DNA from: Branchiostoma floridae
Lineage: Eukaryota > Chordata > Leptocardii > Amphioxiformes > Branchiostomatidae
Direction of reading: 5' to 3'
Assembly: GCF_000003815.2 (NCBI RefSeq)
Contig: NC_049995.1
Coordinates: forward strand, 11,700,933 to 11,764,932
DNA: 64,000 bases
A program made the position numbers and the translations under genes. A model generated the notes under the pieces. The model saw only the letters and a program-made list of their open reading frames with translations. It did no database searches and was not told the DNA's origin. Shown in pieces: positions 9,321 through 20,500 of this stretch (the stretch's first letter is position 1; each line of letters starts with the position of its first letter).

Positions 9321-12300
9321 TGAGAAGCTCAAATCGGCCAGCAGGCCGCTTTTGTCGCAATTTGAATAACGTCAAAGGAGTGAAGAAACTGCGTAACACA
9401 TCAGGTTTGTACATATTCAGCCGCCATGCCACGTCGAGAGTTCGAGGCAGTTTTGTTTTCCTTCCGCGAGAGAAAGTAGTCCGTTCCATGACTCCGGGCG
9501 TCAACACGCGTTACAGAAAAGCTTGCCGCTGGAGTATATAACCACTTACCGTCTTAATTTCAAGTCATTTACAATATTTCAGCTTCATTTGTTACTCCTA
9601 TAGTTTTTTGAACCGCTGTTTTATCGCTTTCCCGTAATCATTGCGTCTCGAAAACAGGCGATTTTCGTGTTATTTCCCCTGTTGTTTTCACCTTGGTGTA
9701 GATTTCAAACCAACAGGAAATTTAGCGTATAAGAAAGAGCAAAAAGTCTACTTTCTTTCGGTATATGATTTACTATAGATTCTCGATGCGACACGCATTT
9801 GCCCCCAATCCGCGCGAGTCCATGTCACTAGGAGCGGTCATATATTCCAGAAAAGAACGCACTACAGTATGTGCGTGCCGCGGAACTCGTCATATTCTCC
9901 ATACAGAGATTTCGGTACAGGGGCTATAGCTAGTGGCGGCCGCGATTTTGCGTCTCCTGCCCCAATATCTCTGCTTGGAGAAAAGATCGTGATCATAGGG
10001 CAGCCGTCTGAATTTTAACCCGTTTTCTTATGATTCGTGCCTAGGATACTACTAATTGTTTGACCTGTAAATTATAATTCGAAGACTCAATCAAAGCGAA
10101 AGTTCTGCTCTTTAGCCAAGTTGTCAATCCCAGTTTTATCAAGGGTACCGACTTTGATAAACCTGAAACTACATGTACCTCTGTTATACGCACAATTCTG
10201 TGACAAAATATCAAGAGATCTGTAGTTTTTTCACTTTGAAATATTTAAATAAAACTTTGAGAGATGCCGAAGTTTGTCCTGCCGTTCCCATGACCTACAT
10301 CATCACCGGGGTTAATCCTACAGTCTTTGGTTACAGTTCCTTGCTACAGTTTGGTTACATTTTATACTCATATTGGATGTCTTGTCAACAGGTCATGTAA
10401 GGTATTGGTTGGACATACATGCATTTAATTACTTTCGCTCACTCACTCACTATCTGAATTATACATAGAAGGATGAAATGATGTAATACTAGTATGTCAG
10501 TAATAAGAAACTGAAAGGGTCACATTTTCTTCTGTCCTTTCTTCATCTAAAGTACTGAATTACCCTTGCTATTGTAGAATATGAAGTATGCAAAGGGTCA
10601 TATGATATGTTTAATGTAAGCCACACTTTATTGAAGAAATATGTCTAATGTGTTACAAATGAATGGCAACATGGAGACAAGACTTGAATAGTAATCAAAC
10701 AATATCTCTGGAATCTGCTGCCACACACCTGACCATTTTTGGGGGCCATAATGATAATATACATATTATTCCAATAAGGCCATAGCTATTAGATTTTATG
10801 GATGACATCATTGCCCCCATTAGTTTTTGCCTGATTTCAGAAAAATGTAAGAATTTGTTTCCTCTTTGCCAGTCATTGGGGATGGTCAGATAGACCAAAA
10901 TGGGCAAACATACAGTGTTGTACTAAAGCCTTATTATACTATAGAAGTGACACTAGGCAGGTAGACATGACTATAGTTGCAGAAGTGAAACTTGTTGGAT
11001 AGTTGTAAAAGTAGAACCAATATGGAAGCCATGACTGTAGTTGCCAGCTTGGCAAGTGGCACCAGTGTACCACACTAGTATCACTTTTAGTTCACTTCTT
11101 TATACAGGAATGAATGCCATGGTAGTTGTGATACCACGTTTTGTCACTTCAAATCGTGTTACAACATTTATGGTGTCTATTTTGAAAATTTAGCCATCTT
11201 GTTTTTTTTCATCCATCTTGTTTGACTATGTCATTATTTTTTCATTTTGCATACCATCCATAAGATTTGCTTGCTGTGGCTAAATGTGAAATGATATTTT
11301 GTACAGTATAATATTAATATAAATGATATATAGTAATTCTAATCACCCCAAATGATATGACTAAGTAAACACAGCTGTCACCCTCATTAGATCCACAGCA
11401 GAACATCACCTGTATAAAACATAATATTTCACAGTATGAAAATTAAATATAATTCAAGAGTCTTCGTTGACATTGAATAATAGTAGGCTTTTATATCTGA
11501 AATACTTTACTTATCATCTGTGATAATATAATGTCAACTATAAAAGCAACATTTTCAACATAATGCAGGATATTTCCTCCCAGTAATAAAAGAAGTATGC
11601 AGATAAGGACAAGTAGAGCAAGACACATTTCTTTTAATTGGCACTTTGCCAAGCTTCTTGTATTTCCAGTTTGAAGTTCCCACCATTAACAAGAAAGCAA
11701 TAGAGCGTTTCTGCATTAACTTGATAGGTAACCATAAACAGAACCCACATTCCATTCTTTCCTAAACTTTCTTACGTGTCTATTAGAAAATCCCTACCAT
11801 TGACCACAACATAAATATGAAGTTTCTCTATTAAGTATGCAAATGAGGTTAACATTAGCATAATGAACATTCTGTTGTATGCACCTGTCCCAAATATACT
11901 GTCACCTCTGATATGACGTAGTAGTCCTTATCAGCATTTAATTTGGAAATTGGGTCCTAATAAGCATAAGACATATTTCATTTCACCTTGACCTAACCTC
12001 CCTATATCATGGTTATCAATTGTCTAAAGATATCATTAAGAAAAACATTTACTTCAAAGCCTAAGGTCATATGATAGCTGGATATCAATTATGCAAATAA
12101 GTATTTTTGTAGCACAAATGATATATCATGGTAATATGTCATTGGCATGTTCCCCAATGATACTTTTAAGCCAAATTTGCAAAAGTACCATGACCATTCC
12201 TACATACAATGTTTCATGTATGATAGTGTAGTGGATATTTCAAATTAGGACCTAATTTACATTTTTTATATCAATTCATGTTTATGTACATGTCAGCTAC

Positions 12301-13740
12301 CTACTATGTGAGTATTTTCTTCCTATGATTAAAAATGCAGAAAAAAACATCTAGAAATTACAGCATGACCTGTAGCTGTTAGACTGTGTGAGTAAGGAAT
12401 TCCTATAATTTGTCATAAAGAAGATAAGGATTTTCCCACCAAATGTACCTTTTCCTATTTAATTCTGCAAATGTGGTTCCACTCAGACTAATCAGTACTT
12501 TGCTGTGCTCATCTCTAATCAACCTACCTAATAAAAGTTACAGACACTGTGCGCTGCAAGAAGCGCATCCTCAGCTGATCTTGGGTAGAGCTCTTTCTAA
12601 TGAAAAAAAAAACCCAACATGTTAGTATCCATTTGTCATACTGGTATACTATCATTGCCATTCTATGACTACTCATATCACACAGATATTGGACACTCAT
12701 ATTACATGTACCCATTCACTACCCCTTTTAAATATGTTATATCATATCAATACTAATACATTATAGGCTTATGATATGATTCATATGTTAATTGTTATGT
12801 TAAGATATGTTAACTTATAGACTCATTTCAGAATTCATATCATATCATATGAAGAGTTATCCTAAGATTATATGTTTATCAATGATCCTGGTACTCACAA
12901 GGTAGAGAACCTGGATCAAATGTATTAGCCTGTAATCACAAGATGGGCAGTAGTACACACTCAGTCTAATGCCTATCAACTCCTCAAATTCAAAGCAGAT
13001 GGCTTCTTAAAATGGGCAAGTCTGGCCTGTCTGGATGAAAATTAGTAGGTTTACCTCCCCCACCACCCAAAGGTGTTGATATTACAGTCTTATCACGTGA
13101 TTCTACATCTACAAACTTGTGTTCATCAATAAGAACACTATCCCCTTCACTAACTTAAGGTTTTACATGAAATACTGAATCCACTGTCCACATATTAACA
13201 TTTACAATTTACACCCCTGAATTAATATACTAGATGTGGCTATAGTAAATTACATTGACTTGAAGGGAAAGTGCCCAGAGGCCACTGAAGTTTTCCCATC
13301 CTGAAGTATCATGAGATGAACTAAACTGTCTTTGATAGCACTCACATTTCCTCCCCTCCTCCTTAGTACTCTTACTGGTTCCATCATTACACACATCTCC
13401 TCCCCCTGACTATTTTACTTGTACCTACCTGTTTAACCTGTTCCACCCAGCCTGAAGGATTAAGAGACCCACCATATAACAATCTTACCTCTAGCTCAGT
13501 TGGAACTGAGAACTTCTCCCTTTTAGTTTTACCAGTAACCCAGTCCTACACCTAGTCTACTGAACCCTCTTGATACAGCTGTACTCTCCCTTCCCTTCCC
13601 AATAAGCTTGTAGGACATACTTGATACTATACTGTACTGTATATAACAATCAATACCTCCCACAACTTCACTTTTATCTTGTGCTACTATACACTGAGCC
13701 TTTTATCCCTAGTCTTCTTCCACTCCCAGAAAGTCATTGG
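9321..13740. other. Long AT-rich stretch without a recognisable gene
   Basis: Both strands were read. Only short open frames without domains are present. Sequence near 9697 shares the run agatttcaaaccaacagga with 15620, a small dispersed repeat. 12720-12860 is rich in ATATCATATG-type words. No RNA gene, promoter or transposon end could be supported. It could be intron of a gene whose exons lie elsewhere. Confidence 0.4.
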
Positions 13741-13747
13741 TGGACCA

Positions 13748-13875
13748 CTATACTAACCCCTCTACCTTCCCAACACTAACATCTCTATACTGTCCCTACA
13801 CTAACCCCTCTACCTTCGCTACACTAACCCCTCTACCTTCCCTACACTAACACCTCTACCTTCCCTGCACTACCC
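13748..13875. repeat. Minisatellite, CACTAACCCCTCTACCTTCC-type units
   Basis: About five imperfect units of 20-27 bp built on CTACACTAACCCCTCTACCTTCC. Variants differ by CCCC/CACC/CATC and by small insertions. The array is strongly pyrimidine-skewed on the plus strand. Confidence 0.7.
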
Positions 13876-15877
13876 TAGATTATAAAGGCCAGTATCTCAA
13901 ATTTGTGTATGCCATGGAGAATTATCTACACACCAAAAACTTTCAAATTGATATAGGATGGCACCTGTATGTAAACTCAGAGTCAGAGTAAGTGCACATA
14001 CATTATTTTCATCATGATTGTATTACTGTGTATACTTGCAATTAGCCTTCGGTCATGAATTTGCAATAAGGTTATTACATTATCATAATAATGTAATACA
14101 TAAAACAATACGATGTAGATGTGATATGGAGATATGGTGGACATTGCAGTAGATTATGTACTTGTTGTATATTTGATGAGACAGTTTTAAGTACCCCATA
14201 TCTGAATAGTATTCAGACTGGGTGTAAATATAACTACATCATGAAACTGTTGCAGACCTGTCAACCGTGAACCTACGTTGTTACGCAAGTTTGTTTGTCA
14301 TCAAACGCTAGCCTAACAACATCGCACACGTGACAGTATTGGCAGGAAATTCTGGTCCGTATCACTGTCAGTCTATGTCAACACATTGAAGGATAGATTT
14401 CTTTTCTTAATTCTCGGCTGTTAATAACAAATTTCTCTCAGAGTTCATTATATTATCACTAATAAAGCTCTGAATCAGAAATTGTATCCTGTATATCGAC
14501 ATTTACAGTGTACCATACGGGTTAGAACCTCAGTGGTTGTTGAGTTTACAAGAAATATCGACGATAAGACACATCTGTCACATGTAACACAGTGAAAAAC
14601 TTCCATAACACCTGCTCTACGAACGCCGATGTTGGCGAAAAATCACGAAAAATGTGACCCAGGTAGACGGCTCGTTCTCATTTAAATGTCGAAATGCTGT
14701 CGCCTGACTTTACGCCTTCATATGGAGCAAATTATAGACAACATCACTGGTTCCTTCATTTTTCCACAACCCCAGTAATGTTTTACAAAAGATGCACCAC
14801 AACATTCGTATAGTTTGATGGGTTAGAAGATTGTTTTAGCCTCAGGTGGGATTTCACCCCCTAAAAAATGGCTGTCGCCTGAGAAGAAACGAAGAATTCA
14901 AATAGTAGCCAAAAATGTAACAATTCAGTTCCCAGAATGATTGTTCGGCAGGTGAAACAAGCTACCCAAGCCCTCTACCCGATCACGTCAGATCGCTCCT
15001 GTCACTGATCTTGGAGGCTGTGTGAGGTGGTATATGCCTGTCGCCAGATTCTGTAACAAACGTTACCACCACTAGTACGATGGTTGCCACGGCTTTATTA
15101 TGCACGTCTAAGACTACAAATGGCCGTTTTTGTGACGCTGTACTGTTTTTCTGGCTTTCTAAAGAAACAAGAAAGGGTTGTTGACTGTCATTTGTATCCC
15201 ACCTTGCTTAACAAAATGTTGTACCAAAATGACTGTAACAAACGTTACCATTGTTCGATGCTGTCTAAGCTTTCTATTTGACCTGGTGTAAAAAAGCTGC
15301 CCACTTTTCAAATGTCCCGATGGACATCCACTTATACCTAAATGATGTAGTCAATAAGGTAAGTCCTTTCGAAGAAACAGGGTAAAGTCTACTGTTGTAA
15401 CAAACGTTACCGGTAACGTTTGTTACATGCCCTGTAATGCATTACCAATGGGACCGAAAATAATAAGTTGCCATTTTTTGGCTATGGTTAAAAGAGGAAT
15501 TTTCCCAAACAACCAAGTAGGTTTTAGTGAAAATAAAGCCGATTTATTTTTCGACCAAAAAAATGCCATTTTCGACATTTCAATGAGAACGAGTGAGACT
15601 TGAAATTACATATCTACCCAGATTTCAAACCAACAGGATTTTCACATGGGATATAGACGAAGGTTAAACACGTATTACACGCCAACAATGGAGGGTGGCC
15701 GACATGCGAATGTCCCCAATCTGAAAATCGCCAAAATTTCAACTCTTTACGACGCTGCCATTTTGCTAATTTGACTGTGTTCCGAGTTTGACTATGAAAC
15801 AAATTAAAATCAATGTAAAACCCCACAAAAATGGATTAAATGGAGAGCAGATAGCAAACACGTCTGATACTCACCGC
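13876..15877. other. Non-coding stretch containing the TGTAACAAACGTTACC repeats
   Basis: No gene is recognised. Three copies of the 16-mer TGTAACAAACGTTACC lie at 15052, 15234 and 15396. An inverted pair of the words CTCGTTCTCATT-AAATGTCGAAA occurs at about 14670-14695 and 15570-15597. The sequence between may be a decayed element with terminal inverted repeats. Confidence 0.4.
15396..15427. repeat. Perfect 32-bp palindrome
   Basis: TGTAACAAACGTTACC is followed directly by its exact reverse complement, with no spacer. The half-unit alone also occurs at 15052-15067 and 15234-15249, so this is the only doubled copy of a 16-bp iteron spaced about 160-180 bp apart. Confidence 0.9.
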
Positions 15878-16077
15878 CATGATGAAAAAGAGACCGGAAA
15901 TGGTGATGCAATCAGCTGTCATAGTCGGATGATATTTCATCCCGCGGGAAGCGAGAAAACTGCGCCCTTAGTAACGGCGTTACTATGCACGGCGGAGGAA
16001 TACGTAAGAAAACAAAAACGATTCGATTGACGTTCGATTTAGTACGTGGCTTGGCGGCTGATATTGAAACAACACGG

Positions 16078-16122
16078 TGTATTCCGTATCACCCGATGGG
16101 ACCAAGGGTGATACGGAATACA
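16078..16122. repeat. Inverted repeat with 17-bp perfect arms
   Basis: Arms at 16078-16094 (TGTATTCCGTATCACCC) and 16106-16122 around an 11-nt loop. A related word, GTGATACGGAAAAATATCACC, lies near 16357-16378. This could be the core of an old foldback element interrupted by the MITE at 16383. Confidence 0.8.
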
Positions 16123-16382
16123 GCTTGTTGGATGTTATTTTAATAACATTGAAATGTCATACCCAGGTCGGAAAACACTGATTTATTGCAAAACTACTCA
16201 TAAAAAGGATAAAATTCGACACATAGTTTCAACCTGCGCCAAGAATTTTATTCTAACAATTCGAACAAATGTCGTTGAAATGAACTCCGTTGGCTTGTAG
16301 TGGAGTACATGGTGTGCGTTAGATGGAAGCCTGTGTAATACAACTAAGGAATCTGTGTGATACGGAAAAATATCACCAGGTC

Positions 16383-17136
16383 TTAAAGGCATACTGTACT
16401 CCAGAGGAGAGTGCTATTTCCTAAAAGACCATTTCTTTAGGTACACAAAACCGACAAAATCTGTAAAAATAAATCACAGATGAGAAAATAAATGGACCCT
16501 TTATAATCCAGTATAATCTTCATGCAGACCCATCTGGTGTGATGCATGATGGGAATAATGCCTTAACTATTGGTTCCTATGGGATAATTGCTAAAGTTCC
16601 AGGTCAATTTTGGGGTCAAATTAATAGAAGAATTAACTTGATAAGGATGGAAAATGATGAACAACTATTCACCCACATGCTGCAAACATTGTTTTAAAGA
16701 TTGGACCTCGATTTCCTAAGAGCTGCCAACTTTTATGAAGTCCCTTTTTTTCACGTCTTAAGTATGGGTTTCAATGGGATGATTGACAAAGATCAAAGCC
16801 CATTTTTGACCAAAAGCAAGTGGTAAATAAAGTTACTAAGGCTACAAGTTGTCAAACAAGTATCCAAATTCACATTGCAAAAGTAATTTTCAAGCTCAAC
16901 CAGATATTTCTTAAGAGCTGCCAAGTTGAAGTTTGTCCAATGGTTGTTCAGATTATAATGTGTTACACATGGCTGTAATTTAATTGGAGGGTACTCGGGG
17001 GGTTACTGCTTTATAATGCAACTGATTCCTTGTCCGGGGTCAATGTTAACTGGCCGATACAATTACGTTTTGGAATTCAGAAAAATATTACTAGCAGAAT
17101 TGGAACACTCTCCTCTGGAGTACAGTAAGGCTTTAA
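16383..17136. mobile_element. MITE-like element with TTAA flanks
   Basis: A perfect 22-bp inverted repeat (16392-16413 and 17106-17127) extends to about 27 bp with two mismatches. TTAA flanks it at 16383-16386 and 17133-17136. The 746-bp interior has no open reading frame of note. It contains two diverged internal repeats around 'agagctgccaa-tt' (16720 and 16915). TTAA duplication suggests mobilisation by a piggyBac-type transposase, but the ends (AGGCATACTG) do not match the element at 5.5 kb. Confidence 0.7.
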
Positions 17137-17419
17137 TCACCCGTATCGAACGTTATCGTGGCCCAGATATGACATAATGAACAGTACAAGCTGCATATTT
17201 GCACATATTTGTGTGATCCACTCACACCGGAAAGGACCCCTTATAAATATTAGGGGTGGATACCGGTACAGCAAATTCAGTTACAGATCAGGTCAACAGT
17301 GTGCTTATTACAGCTAGATGTCATACACTGGTACATTGTCTGTTCGAATGAATTCGAAGTTTTTTAGATCACATCGCTTACACATGAGCAATTTTAAACA
17401 GAGTAGTATTTTGTTTTTC
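17137..17419. other. Spacer before the zinc-finger pseudogene
   Basis: No gene or repeat is recognised beyond the continuation of the sequence into which the MITE inserted. Confidence 0.3.
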
Positions 17420-18790
17420 GCCGGTAGCTTTTCTCACCGGTGTGCTTTACAATGGTTGTCCGAAGTAGATTTCAGTGCAGCAGAGTTACACTGGTCACAC
17501 TTGTAGGTTGTGTCACCTGTCTGATATTTCATATGTTGGGATAACTTACAAATGTGAGTTACACTTCCATATAGGGCTTACAATGTATTACCAGTGTGCT
17601 TGGCTAGATGTTTGTTAAAGGTGGGCTTATATGCAGCAGAATACTCAAACTGGTCACACTTGTAGGTTTTCTTCAAATGTGTGAGATTTCATATGTTCGG
17701 ATAAGTTAAAAATGTGAGTTGCCTTGTACTAACACTCCCCACATATATATAGAGCTCACAATGTATCACCAGTGTGCTTTGCTAGATGACTGTCCAAGTT
17801 GGATTTGTGTGCAGCAGAATAGTCACACTGGTAACACTTGTAGGGTTTTTCTCCACTGTGTTTGGCCAGATGATTGTTCAAGGCGGACGACGCTGCTGCA
17901 GAATAGTCACACTGGTCACACTTGTAGGGTTTCTCTCCTGTATGAGTTCTCATATGTAGTCGTAAATGGGACTTTTGAGCTGCCCTGTACCCACACTCTC
18001 CACACATGTAGGGCTTATCACCAGTGTGTATGGCTAGATGACTGTCCAAGTTGGATTTGTGTGCAGCAGAATAGTCATAATGGTCACACTTGTAGGGTTT
18101 CTCTCCTGTATGAGTTCTCATATGTAGTCGTAAATGGGACTTTTGAGCTGCCCTGTACCCACACTCCCCACACATGTAGGGCTTATCACCAGTGTATATG
18201 GCTAGATGACTGTCCAAGTTGGATTTGTGTGCAGCAGAATAGTCACACTGGTCACACTTGTAGGGTTTCTCTCCTGTATGAGTTCTCATATGTAGTCGTA
18301 AATGGAACTTTTGAGCCGCCCTGTACCCACACTCTCCACACATGTAGGGCTTATCACCAGTATGTTTGGCTAGATGACTGTCCAAATGGCTTTTCGTTGC
18401 TGCAGAATAGTCACACTGGTCACATTTGTAGGTTTTTTGCCCTGTGTGTGTGTTCTCATGTGTTGTGATAAGTGAGACTTCCTTGCTGTTCTGTACCCAC
18501 ACTCCCCACACATGTAAGGTTTCCTACCAGTGTGTTTGGCTAGATGATTGTTCAAGGTGGACTTCGAAGCTGCAGAATAGTCACACTGGTTACATTTGTA
18601 TGGCTTTTCACCGGTATGAGTTCTCATATGTTCGGCTAAAAGACACTTCTTAGCTGTCCTGTGCCCACACTCCCCACACATGTAGGGTTTCTCACCAGTG
18701 TGTTTGGGCTTATCACCACTGTGTTTGGCCAGATGCTGGTTCAAGGTGGACGACGCTGCAGCAGAATGTGAACAGTAATAATGTTTGGAT
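17420..18790 (-). pseudogene. C2H2 zinc-finger pseudogene (ZF3)
   Basis: Minus-strand zinc-finger array in at least two frames. From 18744 down to about 18450 three good fingers are read. A two-base (TG) insertion in a TG run at 18443-18453 then shifts the frame. A second open stretch (18511-17756) carries eight more fingers, two of them damaged: one ends in Tyr instead of His, and one has Tyr for the second Cys. Below 17756, finger sequence continues to about 17420 but is broken by several stops and shifts. The 5' end stops abruptly at about 18790 inside a finger that has lost its DQCDY segment, and no leader exon is seen. Fingers alternate the same two types as ZF1 and ZF2. I judge it a pseudogene. 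A sequencing error at the TG run alone would not rescue the 5' truncation or the decayed tail. Confidence 0.8.
17921..18424 (-). repeat. Three near-identical 168-bp two-finger units
   Basis: The word cttgtagggt recurs at 17921, 18089 and 18257, exactly 168 bp apart. Each unit encodes one YMCGECG and one YKCDQCD finger (56 residues). The units differ at only a few positions, so the expansion is recent compared with the decay of the rest of the pseudogene. Confidence 0.85.
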
Positions 18791-18839
18791 TAACTCTAAC
18801 ATGGACTGCACACTGTACAAAGCATTCCTTTCTGCTGAC

Positions 18840-19015
18840 GCTGGTGCCGGTGTCGATTCATTCTGACCAATCAGGGGAGCGATACCCACCTGCCTGGCCT
18901 GAATCTACGTGTTACGGCGTCATAAACAACGTGGAACGGGGCCTTCTGATTGGTCCGCGGCGCCTGGCTATATGATAATGTACAATAAAGGTCTTTCATT
19001 CATTCATTCATTGTA
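18840..19015 (+). repeat. Dispersed repeat with (CATT)n tail
   Basis: The run TGTTACGGCGTCATAA, then GGGGCCTTCTGATTGG, then CCTGGCTATATGATAAT is shared with 60115-60205. The copy here ends in ACAATAAAGGTCTTTCATTC and a (CATT)n run to 19015. The same tail (AATAAAGGTCTTCATTC) ends the insertion at 62143-62180. This looks like the 3' end of a retroposed family. Confidence 0.6.
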
Positions 19016-19164
19016 TGAAAAAGGGGTAGGCCTTGAGCAATTTCCGGTCTGTATCTAAGTTAGGTAAATATCATTTATCGGTCGCCCGTCGGGTACACTT
19101 GCCTTTTTAAACAAGATCTGTTTCGTCTGACACTAACACATTCGTAATCCAGCCCCTCAAGCTT

Positions 19165-19640
19165 TGTCCTGATACTTGCTACAAGTAACCGAACACAACA
19201 GGCTGTTTACTACACCTCCAGTAGCTATGGTGACAATTGTAGGGCCAGTTCAATATTTCTTTGGAGAAGAAAAAGAGGAAGTAGAAGAAGCGGAGCAAAA
19301 ACCATTGTGTTTTTCTTTGTTTCCGTGAAGGTAAAGATGCCCCCCTCCCCACCCCAACTTTCGTCACCCTGAAAAGTCTTGCATTTCTGCCTAATGTGAT
19401 CCACATACCGTAGAAATTACCTCTTTCCCCGATAGTTCATGATAATGCAGTCATGTTGTATGTATATCTCGTTCTTACCTGCTTCCAGTGATGATTATTA
19501 CCTCCGCACGATCCTCCTGCAAGCGTCTGTCTGGAGCAGCAAGGGGTGAAAGGTGACTGCTACAGTGGGGTGAAAGGTCAATTGATACCTGCTTACCCAT
19601 AGTTGTGTAGTATGTTCCGCTTACAGTATTGGTGAGGATA
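19165..19640 (-). repeat. Dispersed repeat, uninterrupted copy
   Basis: Read on the minus strand, this aligns over its whole length with plus-strand 61275-61470 joined to 62842-63070. Shared words include GACCTTTCACCCC, CAGACAGACGCTTGCAGGAG, CTTTACCTTCACGGAAACAA and CTGGAG-TGTAG. The copy at 61-63 kb is split by 1.37 kb of palindrome array and inserted DNA, so this copy shows the unsplit arrangement. Confidence 0.75.
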
Positions 19641-19736
19641 TTTTTATCTGAATTTGGCTCTTTAGGTGGTAGAATTAGGTCCCCAGACCCATTAAATGAT
19701 ATCCAACAGCCTTTCTGGACTTTTAGATCCATAAAA

Positions 19737-20330
19737 TATTCATGGAGGTTATGTTTTCACCAGCGTTTTTGTGTCTGTCTGTCAAAATACTCAAGAACGG
19801 CTGAATGCATGGTTTGATACTATGTATGTAGGTGGTGTGTTCTGAACAAGCCATGGACACGACTTGGGGGCGTTAGATAGCTCTTGTGGTCTCAAAGAAG
19901 TTTAGTCCCCCTGACAGCTAGGTTATAAATTGCAAGGGTAATTTGGTAAAAAGAAATTCCGTAGAGAATTACTCAAGAAAAATTCTTTATGATTTTCGGA
20001 TCGTAGGTAGCTTAGACAAAAATGTACAAAATAAAATATAAATTATGCAAAATATGACGCCATTTGCATAACTAATGATATTGTTCTATTAAGGCAGTCG
20101 ACGTCAAGACAAGGTGGCACTGGTTAAAGAACCCTAACGTATGATTTTGGAACTGCAAGGGCATATTCATCAAAACATTCCATAAAAGGATAATTGAAGA
20201 AAGGAACGGCGGATTTCAATCATTTTAGGCATGCAGGTAGCTTAGGCGAAGATATACACAGTGACATAAAACATAATTGAAGAAAGGAACGACGGATTCC
20301 CATCAATTTAGGCATGCAGGTTAGCCTGAC
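19737..20330 (+). repeat. MITE-like repeat (TCATGGAGGT family), copy 1
   Basis: Begins ATTCATGGAGGTTATGTTTTCACC, with a GTCTGTCTGTC run and the phrase 'actcaagaacggctg'. It shares its body (including the 'ttatgcaaaatatgacgccatttgcataa' type stretch) with 21574-22605. Non-coding. Confidence 0.65.
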
Positions 20331-20462
20331 TACAATCCGGAAAGTACTTCGCTCCGGCGTTCATTATATAGTAATACCTTATACAGTCGCTTCTAGCTCT
20401 GGCATTCATTATACACTATAATATATCGCTACACTATATGGATAATCAGCGAAGATCACTGT

Positions 20463-20475
20463 CACCTTTGACCTT
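20463..20475 (-). promoter_or_regulatory. DR1-like box upstream of K1
   Basis: CACCTTTGACCTT, about 25 bp before the K1 ATG. Its complement AAGGTCAAAGGTG resembles two AGGTCA half-sites with 1-bp spacing (DR1), the site type used by HNF4/RXR/COUP-TF nuclear receptors. Function is inferred from position and recurrence in paralogues. Confidence 0.45.
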
Positions 20476-20500
20476 TCACATCATCATCATCATCGTCAAC

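Noticed and set aside
10173-15281. Short open frames of 60-80 codons
   Set aside because: No domain, no paralogue and no splice context. Their number is as expected in AT-rich non-coding DNA.
17719-18468. Long plus-strand open frame, Cys/His/Thr-rich
   Set aside because: It is the antisense of the zinc-finger pseudogene. The repeated finger code keeps the opposite strand open. The same holds for minus-strand frames over ZF1 and ZF2.
20438-20500. Earlier ATG in frame with K1
   Set aside because: The added residues are an ATC-repeat translation (FHIIIIIV), and the paralogues lack them. The ATG at 20501 is conserved across the array.
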